Source: Volutella citrinella (lineage: Eukaryota > Ascomycota > Sordariomycetes > Hypocreales > Nectriaceae). Taken from it: DNA of 64,000 bases. Shown here in pieces: positions 55,701 to 64,000 of this stretch (positions are counted from its first letter, which is position 1; each line of letters opens with the position of its first letter). Made by a program: the position numbers and the translations under genes. The stretch lies in the NCBI GenBank assembly GCA_034401135.1, contig JAWZSP010000009.1:496001-560000 (forward strand), in the 5' to 3' direction. A model generated the notes under the pieces. The model searched no databases, was not told where the DNA came from, and worked only from the letters and a program-made list of their open reading frames with translations.

Positions 55701-55812
55701 TGGGAAGGATGAGAATCTGGGGTGAGGTGGGGAGCAGTCGCAACTGCGTCGAGATGGTCTCGGCATGGCCCTCGAAGGCGACGACGCTCCCAAGGAGATG
55801 TTTTTCGGACAT
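52736..55812 (-). CDS. large disordered fungal protein (of the type often labelled gastric mucin-like)
   Basis: Predicted 1007 residues, exon 1 55812-53693 and exon 2 53639-52736 (53-nt intron, GTAGGG...CTGCTAAC...CCCAAG). ATG 55812 (MSEKHLLGSVVAFEGHAETIS) is chosen because the upstream open frame is low-complexity and looks like UTR. Residues 1-160 form a folded domain (QLRLLPTSPQILILPSIQSY, FLNGGTTSAHAMCIKAIME). The centre is Ser/Pro-rich with proline-directed phosphorylation sites. Around 580-800 there is a second conserved part: EKIHEFKITSQQTAVTIQNSLRSVLKVHFPP, GLWRPIF, then DYASAITGQLEKLGNKPSGMSRSGRLDFR and YLLANAMQAFTAQPL. The C-terminus has a basic tract (KSKTSRTKARRKQS) and an acidic one. 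Function is unknown; no membrane segment is present. Confidence 0.85.
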
Positions 55813-58800
55813 GGTGGCTGTGAGTGCGCTGCTGGCCGAGAAGCAGAGCTCGGGTAGAGTAGAGAGTAGAAAGAATACTGGAGGAGGTTGCGCCGTGATC
55901 GTATCGAATTCTAGGCCTGAACGGGTGAGGCCATCAACATTGGTGAATCGTATTGCTGGGCATGAATAATAATGATGGAACCTCAGGCAGGTATTTCCGC
56001 TCGCTGAACTGAATTGACAAAGTAGAAAGGTAGCCACGCGATAAGGGCGGTGACGGAATGAAAGAAGAAAACAAGAAGCGGGTGTGGGTGGGTGAAGAGG
56101 CGTTGAAAAGGTGGCGAGACAAAGAGACGGAGCTGGGTGAGGGCTGGAGGTAGAAGGGTGAGATTGGAAAGTGAGACCCAATGGAGCAGAGGCAGGAGCG
56201 AAGAAAGACGGCAATTAGAGTTGCCTGACGGATTTATGGTCAAAGAAGGAAAGGCAGGAACAGGCTCGCGTGCTTGCCTAGTCGGACGTGTGGGAGGTAT
56301 GAGGATGAGCGTTGGGAGTCAGTGAGGGAAGGAAGGCCGTCCTTGGTATAAGACGTCCCGGAATAGGGTCGATAGCACCAAGCAAGCCGTCTTTGGGTTT
56401 TCCGTTTTCCTGGGATTATGAATTGCTATGTACACCTCACCTCGTACCCCTCTCCCGGACCTTCAATCGACCCTGTCCCCACGCCAGACCTGCAAAGCTG
56501 CAAAGAGCTGCAAGCCACAAAAGCGAAAGCCCACCAAACGAGACAAGGGCAAAAGATCGGCTGTCCAGACTCCAGCGTCAATCCCAACGGGAGCCCAGCA
56601 CGAACCAGCGTGCCATTGGCCACGGCCGGCGACGACGACGGTGCACTAGGCGGTAGCTCGCAGCCCCGAGTTTCTTTTTCCCTGGCCTCCGTCAAGACGG
56701 ACATACATAGTACGCAGTAATTACGGTACACTGCATTGCGCATTGCATGGCATGTATGCCCAAGCAGGGCAAGGCTTTCAGCGAGCGCGCTTGGGAAGGG
56801 GGGATTGGCCTGCACAGGTTGCTTGGCTGGCTGGACTGGACCTGGCTGTTCGCAGTGGCGGCCACACAGAGTCCAGGATTGACTCTGGCGCAACGGATCC
56901 TGGCATTGGAGCGACCGACGGCGTTGATGCAAGCGACACACAATTGACTGGTGGACGGGAATGGCGGTTTGCACAACCTTCTGCTGCCGCCCCTTCTTGC
57001 CCTCTTCACTCCTGCTCCTGCTCCGCGCCCCAGGATAGCTCGCCTGGCCCCAGCTTAAGCCCCAGCGGGGCCGTCGCCGCATCCTGGCTGCCCTGAGGCT
57101 TGGACCATGGATGGTATCGCGGGGCCACGCCGAGGGCCGCCCAGAGTGGACGGTGGCCACGGCGGGCCACCTAAGGCTCTAACACACAGTCTAAACGACG
57201 CCGGGATGCCCGGATCGCAGGAGGGATGGCTTTGAGATCAATGGATGCCACAATGGAGGCGCCAGCCTACTGTTGCTACTTGGATGATCAGTGTGCTTGT
57301 GTGTTGGCGCCTCTTCAGACGGTACTCTGGTTTAGGTACTCCTGCGCAGTGTTACGGTGCGTTGGTTAAGCTGTGCTATGCCAGCTGCGTCTCACTCTTC
57401 AGCGTCTCCGTTCGGCGCTTGCGCAGGTCATGAAGGCTTGCAGCTTCGCCTTGGCCACCAACTGGGCCCTGCCGCTGGGCGAACCTGGCTCTTAATCCAC
57501 TCACTAATTGCCCGGCAGGATTGGGATCCGGTCACACCTATTCCTGGATCACGAAATGTAAGGGCGGCTGTTGTTTGCACCTCAGATTGGCTCTCGCCCT
57601 GCCTCGACGGAGCTGCTGTCAACAGGTGTTCCCTGCTCTTCCGCTTGTTGCGGGTGTGTCAGCCTCCGCACCGGCTGGCTTGCCCATCACGCCTGTCGCC
57701 CAGCGCCCCCTCTCAGCACACACACAGGGTCGTGCAAACACAAATCGCCGAGGTAATTACGAGTACCATAGCTGCCGCGTTCGGATACATGGCACAGAGA
57801 TGCACAGCCATGCTCTGGGCCGAACTTCAGCTTAGCCCTTGACCTGAGCGACACTCTCACAGGGCTTGGAGATTGGCGGCGTTGGATGAATGCTATTGGA
57901 GACGTGATTGTTTGCTCTATACCCGTCTGACATCACCGAGGCCAGGAAGGAACTGGCTTACGCCAATTGGTACCCCTTCCCAGGCCTTGGATTCGTCGCC
58001 TACGCAAGTGCATGCGCTTCCCTTTGTCCTGGGGGCCTCTGGTCTAGTCCTAGGGCCTGCGGCAGACGAACGCCCTACGCGGCTACAGCCAAGGCCAATC
58101 AAGCGAACTGCCCCCCCACGTCACTTTCAGGGGCTAATCTGTTCGTTCGTGCCCAGACCCTGGTGCTCACGATCTCGGGAGACGCTCTCGATGTGATGCT
58201 AGCCCACTTTGCGTCCCACGGCCGGCGCTGTACGGGTTCGGCCCTATGACGACCATGGGCAATTGTCGATCAACATAAGCGACGGATGCGGCCATAAAGT
58301 TGGATTGATGGGTTGGATGGCCCGGGGGACAGGACCGAAAAAGAAAAGGAGAAATCCACCTCCGACAAGTGAATCAACCATGCCCCGATGTCGACTTCAG
58401 TGATGAAGAAGGGTCTGTCCGTCGTGGCTGATGCCAGCCCTGTTGTCCCTCCCCTGGCGGCCTGGCGGTCTCGAATTGTCTCTGCCATCCTCTTGGCTGA
58501 GGCTTGAATAGCCAATCCAACGGCACGACAAAAGTACTGATATTGCGCAGGCGGCCGAGCACAATGCCCATCCATTGTGCCACACAGTATTACTACGCCC
58601 TGTAGGACGGTTGACCATGGGCAGAGCAGCGACAGTGCACGTCTGTTTCCCGCTTCTCCACCCTGCGTTTGCCCTCCCTTGCCCCCTGCTTTTGCGGCAA
58701 AAGAAACTTGGTGCCAGGGCCAGCCAGGGACCTGGGATGTCTCCGCCCTACCCCCAACCGAACCTCTAGCGCCGGCTATTTCCCCTCCCCTGTGCAAGAT

Positions 58801-61302
58801 GGGCAATCATCTTCACGACGATCATTTTCGTCCATGCTGCCTTTGTGTCCGCACCGCTCTGTGCATAGGTAGCGAGGCACAAATGGCCAAGGAACCGTAT
58901 TTCTCCGATGGAAGGCAAGGATGTTTATACGTGTGTTACGGTTTGAGACATGCTGGTCATCTCACAACGAGCAGGCAGATAATTTGAATCTTTTGTTCAT
59001 GGCCTCCAAAGGTCAACGGGCTCTCTCTGCAGCCAACGGCTTCTGACCACGTTGACGGTGCAATGCTGGAGGGAAAATAGGCAACGCAAGCTCAAAAATC
59101 TCGACATTGGGGACCACCTTCACCTAACACAATGCACTGTCCTCCGAATCCGGCCCTCAGGCGGCAGACACAGAGTCGGGTCCGTTAGCCACTGGGCCGC
59201 TATTGGCGTGGGCAGCGACCTCCAATCCGGTGTGTAGTACGGAGTAGGTCCGTACGGCTCAGTGTCTCAGTTCCTGGACCCTCACCGGTTTGCGGTACGA
59301 CGACCGACCAATCGATCGAGTACGACCAGACCAGGCAACATGCTTACCTGAGCTGGTGTGGCCAGTTCTCTCATCCCGCCCACCGTTACGCACCGTCACA
59401 ACCGCCGCGGCCGCGGCCATGGGCACGGCAGAAGTTGAAACAACCCAAATAGATGGGAGCGATATTGTGCAGTAGTGAACTCCCCTGGCGCCGTGCACAA
59501 GCCAGCACCTGGACCCCTCAACACTGTAGGTCCGTAATGCCGACAAGAGCTGTGCCGGTTCCAAGGCCAATCCCGGGAACAGGGGCCTGGATCGACCCGC
59601 CAATGCACCTGGCCCTTGCTTGTTCAGCATCCTCTCCAATGTTTGCTTGAGAGGATCCATGCGCCAAAGAGGGCTATCTCCTGCAGCCACCTGGAGCAAA
59701 ACTTGCTCGATTGATTATGAGATGGGCCACCCCGACCGACAGCCCAGGGCTGGGACCTGGTAGGTGATGTCGTCTGGCAAACATCCCCACCTCAGACAGA
59801 TCCTAGGCCTGCAGTCGATCCAGACCCGGCAAGCTGGATGCAATGTTCCAGCCTGCATTCATTCACATGCAGCTTTTTCATCCTGCGGCTGGACAATGTC
59901 AATTGTCTCAATCCTGGTGCAAATGGCGAAGATTATTCAATAGCAATATCCACTCGGGCTTGTAAGCCCAGAAGTAATTTACTTCTCGGTAAGGCGATAA
60001 AACAGGAATCAACCTGTGCAATCACGGAGACCTTTGGTGGGCCGCGCCTCTGAGCCTCTGTTGACGAGAGATGATCCCCAGCAAGGGCCACGTTGGAGAC
60101 CCTCGTCCCTGGCAAGGGACCCAAGGGTCTTGGTTCGCAAGGTGCCGTGGGCAGTCGGGGTAATCTTGCAAGAAAAGCAATAACGGCAAACAAGGTTCGA
60201 TCCAGGTGACAGCACGACGCGACCAGCCGGGCTGGCAGGCGTCACCCAGGCATCAGGGCGGCGACACATCAGAAAAAGCAAGGCTCAAAAGCAACAATGT
60301 ATCCCAAATCTCTAGCGTATGCAGCACAAGGCAATAGAGGCTAGCCTTGTCACCTGGCATAAGGCCTCAGTGCAGGCCGGTCTCCGTCCAAACGACCAGC
60401 CTCTGGGGAACCCTCAGGCGCATGAATCCTAAGAGATCGCGTCGACTTGTCACTTGTGATATGTGATATGTGATGGGAGTGCTTACTCGCACCTTTCGGC
60501 TACCAACACGTGTGTCCAAATCACAATGGGTTTGCTGGCCTTGCCCAAAGCGCGCGATTTTCTTGGTACGGCATCTTGTGCTTGGGAAATAGGATCGACA
60601 GCCTAAGATACTCGGGTTGGTCCCCCCCAGCTGCGATGTGATTGTGACGAGGCCCCCCATCAAAGTGCGGGATTGTCTCGGGCTATACCCTGCCCGGGCT
60701 GCCTGCTTCAGCTGTGGGGGGCCCGGGCGAATAAGACATCTTCATGGCTTTGCTGGGGAGATTGAACCATCCGCCTCGTGGATTGCGCTCCTGATTGCGC
60801 CGTGGCCAGCGGCTGGCTGACTCTGATACAAACGATGGAGGCGGCCTCTCCGAGTGGCGAGTGCCTCATTCCCATGGGCCATGGTCGGGAGCCACGAGGG
60901 ATTCGGGCAGCCGAGACATGTTTCATTTCACGGCGATTTGCAGGTACGATGTTGGACAACGGGAAGGCAGGTTCCCGCGGTTCCCGTATTGACTAAGACC
61001 GTGAGACGGGAGTTGCACAGGGATGGATGTACGAGGGAGCGCATCAGTTGGTTGGCTGAGCCCATATGTTACGCGATTGAAGGTTGTCTGCCCCTGGGGT
61101 GTAAGAATGTCAAAACGACAATGGACTTGCTTACCGCTGGTGTTATCGAGCACGCCTAGAGGAGGGGGACAGGGAAAAAGCAAAGACTTGTTCATGGCAC
61201 ATGCGAGAAGGGTGTGAGGCATTGTGATTGAAGGCGGCCCGGGAGCGCCGGTGGATGGCAGACCGAGATGACGCTGCAGCCGTATTGCCTATGAAGGCAG
61301 CT
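55813..61302. other. 5.5-kb gene-poor interval
   Basis: Holds the promoter of the 1007-aa protein gene (left) and the 3' side of the WD40 gene (right). I searched both strands for domain motifs and found none. Open frames up to 244 codons overlap each other in opposite registers. A short perfect inverted repeat lies at 59237-59255 and a GATATGTGATATGTGAT duplication near 60456-60472. Confidence 0.5.
59237..59255. repeat. 7-bp inverted repeat GTACGGA / TCCGTAC
   Basis: Perfect 7-bp arms with a 5-nt spacer (GTAGG). TACGGAGTA-type words also occur at about 50656 and, in weaker form, near 48620 and 56710, all in non-coding DNA. Confidence 0.6.
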
Positions 61303-62662
61303 CTAGTCGTCCATCAACTCCGCCAACTCAGCCTCCTCCTCGGCGGTCAGCATGCCGTCGCCCTTTTTGTCCTCCTCTTCCTTGGCCGCAGGGTTAGCCG
61401 CGGCCTCCATCTTGGCCACGACGTCGTCCAGCTCCGACTTGTCGAGGGGCCACGTCCTGACGGTGCCGTCGATGCTGACGCTGCAAACCTTGCGCGGCGT
61501 GCCCTGCGTGTCCCGCAGTAGAACAAGGTCCGTCACTTCCTCGTAGTGGCCCACAAGGGTGGTGTAGAGCTTGCCGGACGACCGGTCCCAGATCTTGACG
61601 TCCTCGTTGCGGCCTGCTGTGACGACCCACTGCTCCGTCACGGCGACGGCACGCACGTAGTCGCCGTGCTCGAAGGAGTCGTCGGCGACGAAGTTGCGTG
61701 ATCGCGCAAGGCACTTGGCCGTGCCGTCGGCACTGGCGGTCCACAGGTCGGCGTCGTCACTCGTGTCGTCGAAGACGAGGCGGTAAATGCTCGTTTCGTG
61801 CTCGTGGATGGTTAGGCGCTCCGTGTCAGGGCGGTCTGTGAAGGACTCCGTCAGTTGCTCGTAGCCATCGAGCGTGATCTTCCAGCGGCGAATGTGAGGG
61901 TCACTGCTGGCGCTAGCCAGGACGACGGCCTCGGCGTTGCTCAGCACGGGGTCGACGGCCAAGTGCTGCACTGCAAGCATCGTCGTCGTGGGATCCTGAA
62001 GCGTGTGGATGCGACGGCCAGTTTCGAAGTCCCACACGAGGATCTTCTTGTCGGCGCCGCCGCTGATGAGAACCGACTTGCCACCAATCGTCGCACACAC
62101 AACCGTCTTGACAAAGTCAGAGTGGCCGCTGAACTTGCGACCAGCAGCCCCGGACGCGACGTCCCAGGACCAGATATCCTTGTCCCATGAGCCGGCGAAG
62201 AGCGTCGTGTTAGAGCGGTCTACGGCCAGGCAGGTAACCGGGGCTCTGGGGCCACGGTATATTGTCTTGGATGCGCCGGTCTAGAAAAGTTAGCATTCTT
62301 GAATATACAGGGAGGGGTTACGCGACGCGAAAGGCAGGAAAGATAACTACCTCGAGGTTGAGGCGCCGCAGAGCGCCTGCCGACTCGGCGACGAAGATGT
62401 GTGAGAGCGGGGAGGCGGGGTCTGGGATGGCGGCGAGGATTTTGGACTTTAGGGTGATGGGGGAGCCATTCTTGTTGCCGGCCTTGGCAGCCTTGCGCTG
62501 GCGCTGAGCCTGAGAGGCGCTGGTGTTGGTAGTGGTGTCAGTGACGGTGTTTGCTTCGAGATTTGATGGCGGTGATGGTGACAAATGGAATGGCGGGGCA
62601 AGAGTTTGCGGTGTTTGGACTCACTCGGTCTGAAAGTAGTGGTCCGGATCTGAGGACTGCAT
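61303..62662 (-). CDS. WD40-repeat protein
   Basis: Predicted 394 residues from three exons: 62662-62625, 62519-62351, 62280-61303. Exon 1 encodes MQSSDPDHYFQT. The acceptor at 62519 was chosen because it is the one in phase (giving ASQAQRQRKAAKAGNKN), so the first intron is less certain than the second. WD repeats are visible as APVTCLAVDRSNTTLFAGSWDKDIWSWD, KTVVCATIGGKSVLISGGADKKILVWD, LASASSDPHIRRWKI, LWTASADGTAKCL, VVTAGRNEDVKIWD and KVCSVSIDGTVRTWPL. A short acidic tail ends AEEEAELAELMDD. It should fold as a single beta-propeller scaffold. I cannot assign the complex. It is divergent from the CTF4/SepB gene, another WD40 protein, across 377 bp. Confidence 0.86.
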
Positions 62663-63039
62663 TGTGACACGGGGAGTTTCTTAGCCTCGGCTCTTGCGGG
62701 ATCTTTTCGTCTCAATATTCTCAGTTGATGCCGTCTCTGTCTCTCCATCAACCCATCAATTGGCCCACTATCCAATCTCGTCGGTCTTCGGTGGGCTTCG
62801 ATGCGATGCTCAAAAGGGTGGCCAGGGGTTGGCAGCTGGCGACAGCTCGCAGCCAATCAATCCCATGGCGGGGTCCTCGCGCCAACTGCCCACCTTGAGT
62901 GCGACGCGGTCGACGCGTCTCCCTGGCACCAAAAATCCACCACCGCGTAAATTGCACTGCCTGCTCAACAGTGGCACTGGATTCAACCATCTCGACATTT
63001 TCCACCACAACCACGGCCAATGCGGCGCAGATCATAATC
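62663..63039. promoter_or_regulatory. divergent promoter of WD40 gene and CTF4/SepB
   Basis: A 377-bp shared promoter. It contains the MluI cell-cycle box ACGCGT (62913-62918) inside two neighbouring GACGCG words (62903-62908 and 62912-62917). Confidence 0.55.
62903..62918 (+). promoter_or_regulatory. MCB-like elements (MBF binding site) before CTF4/SepB
   Basis: GACGCGGTCGACGCGT: two GACGCG words nine bases apart, the second completing the palindromic MCB core ACGCGT. MBF drives G1/S genes for DNA replication in yeasts, and the gene 122 bp downstream encodes a replication factor. Confidence 0.55.
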
Positions 63040-64000
63040 ATGGACTCGACAATGGCCCCTCCTCGGCTTCGGCCCCGTCCCGCGCACACACAAGGCACGA
63101 CTCGATGCACATACACGACAGATGGCTCGCGCCTCGTCACCGTCGGCTCCAACAATACTATCCGTCTGTACCGGACTGGCTCCGACGGCGAGCCCGACAA
63201 CATCGATGACTGCCCCGAGCAGAATGTTGCCGTCACGGCCAGCGATGATTACTTTGTTGTGGGTGCAGAGGACGGGACTGTCAGCCTCTACTCGCTCGCC
63301 ACAAACAGCTTCCAGGACTTCCTGACCCGAGCCACGCTGCCGATTCGCGACGTCGCCTTGTCGCCCGATCGCCAGTGGTGCGCCGTCGCGAGTGACGAGC
63401 TGACCGTCAAGCTCATCAATATCAAGGACATCACCAAGATCCGACATCTTCGCGAGCACGGCCGCGCCACGCGCCACGTTAGTTTCGATCCCCACGGCCG
63501 CCTCCTCGCCTTGTCTTGCACCGATGGCATCGTCTATGTGTACTCGCTCACGGCTGACGAGCCCGAACTGATTCACAAAGTCGATGGTGTCATTGGAGCC
63601 GTGGAACCGGAGAGCGATGTTTCGACCCGAGTCGCCTGGCACCCCGATGGACGTGCCTTTGCCGTGCCGACGCCCACACGCGATATCCAGATCATCTCCA
63701 AGAACGACTGGGAGAAGCAGCGTGCTTTCTCCCACGGCCACCTGGATTCCATTTCAGCCCTGGCCTGGTCTCCCAACGGTGCTCTGTTGGCGACCGCGAG
63801 CAAGGGCGGCAAGGTGCTGGTGTGGGAGACCAAGACGCAGAGCGTTATTGACCGTTACGACTTTTCCAATGTCATTGACCTGGCTTGGCACCCGACGAAG
63901 AACATTCTCTCCTTCACCACTGCTGACGGAGAGGTCTATATCCACACCGACTTCTTGACAGATCAATTTGCGCCATTGCTGAAGCAGTCCCTCCAGCCAG
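63040..64000 (+). CDS. replisome adaptor Ctf4/SepB/Mcl1 (WDHD1), N-terminal part, cut by window end
   Basis: Links the CMG helicase to DNA polymerase alpha and other partners and is needed for sister-chromatid cohesion; A. nidulans SepB is the well-studied fungal form. The frame is open from ATG 63040 to the end of the window without an intron, giving the first 320 residues of a protein usually over 800. The start RPRPAHTQGTTRCTYTTDGSRLVTVGSNNTIRLY is typical for the N-terminal WD40 propeller. Further WD motifs are VVGAEDGTVSLYSL, PDRQWCAVASDELTVKLINI, FDPHGRLLALSCTDGIVYVYSL, LAWSPNGALLATASKGGKVLVWE and LAWHPTKNILSFTTADGEVY. The SepB box/trimerisation domain and HMG-type end lie outside the window. 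Confidence 0.9.
   Translation, partial: MDSTMAPPRLRPRPAHTQGTTRCTYTTDGSRLVTVGSNNTIRLYRTGSDGEPDNIDDCPEQNVAVTASDDYFVVGAEDGTVSLYSLATNSFQDFLTRATLPIRDVALSPDRQWCAVASDELTVKLINIKDITKIRHLREHGRATRHVSFDPHGRLLALSCTDGIVYVYSLTADEPELIHKVDGVIGAVEPESDVSTRVAWHPDGRAFAVPTPTRDIQIISKNDWEKQRAFSHGHLDSISALAWSPNGALLATASKGGKVLVWETKTQSVIDRYDFSNVIDLAWHPTKNILSFTTADGEVYIHTDFLTDQFAPLLKQSLQP

Noticed and set aside
56426..57160. 244-codon minus-strand frame
   Set aside because: Arg-rich composition typical of chance frames in GC-rich DNA; overlapping plus-strand frames of similar quality.
60193..60202. GGTTCGATCC, resembling a tRNA B box
   Set aside because: The flanking bases do not form a T-stem and no A box lies at the right distance.
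1..64000. CRISPR arrays, bacterial operon signals, transposons
   Set aside because: None seen; spliced genes show this is fungal nuclear DNA, and no terminal repeats or transposase/reverse-transcriptase motifs were found.

Overview
This window is nuclear DNA of a filamentous ascomycete, most likely a Sordariomycete and probably of the order Hypocreales. Genes are split by short GT-AG introns (mostly 42-110 nt) with CTAAC/CTGAC-like branch sites. There are two Zn2Cys6 regulators, a fungal NLR, and housekeeping genes of clearly fungal type (Rab1/Ypt1, Lsm1, cytochrome c, Rrp42, Ate1, a DIPP-type Nudix hydrolase, Ctf4/SepB). Most gene models here are spliced by hand; exon limits are given in each entry. 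No transposon, rRNA, CRISPR array or convincing tRNA was found.

Layout. 0-6 kb: tail of an alpha/beta hydrolase, a Zn2Cys6 factor and a quinone-oxidoreductase-like MDR enzyme. 6.5-10.1 kb: one long Pro/Gln-rich protein with a 16-copy 15-bp minisatellite and five Cys-containing modules. 10.1-15.4 kb: a kinase-like gene broken by one in-frame TAG, divergent from an NLR (alpha/beta hydrolase - NACHT - zinc fingers). 15.5-20.4 kb: a GPI-anchored protein, a small Cys-rich secreted protein and an unknown 314-aa protein. 20.6-27 kb: Zn2Cys6 factor, MDR reductase, HxxxD acyltransferase and a secreted protein, resembling a small metabolic cluster without a backbone synthase. 28-36 kb: cytochrome c and a mitochondrial protein (divergent), RRP42, ATE1. 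35.7-42.3 kb: gene-poor. 42.3-50.6 kb: Nudix hydrolase, LSM1, a mitochondrial protein, YPT1. 52.7-55.8 kb: a 1007-aa disordered protein. 55.8-61.3 kb: gene-poor. 61.3-64 kb: a WD40 gene divergent from CTF4/SepB, which runs off the window.

The left 27 kb is accessory in character (regulators, redox and acyl-transfer enzymes, secreted proteins, NLR); the right 36 kb is core genome with long intergenic spaces. The most unusual signal is the kinase-like gene: its single premature TAG sits at the start of the loop of a perfect 7-bp hairpin. The stop occupies a position that is normally Trp or Tyr in kinases, so it is a candidate for recoding by fungal A-to-I editing (UAG to UGG) rather than a simple dead gene. 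Other points worth checking are a 14-bp-phased CCGGCA array before the acyltransferase, a two-donor choice in YPT1 where the stronger-looking donor makes an immediate stop, and a 950-nt first intron plus 60-nt exon in ATE1.
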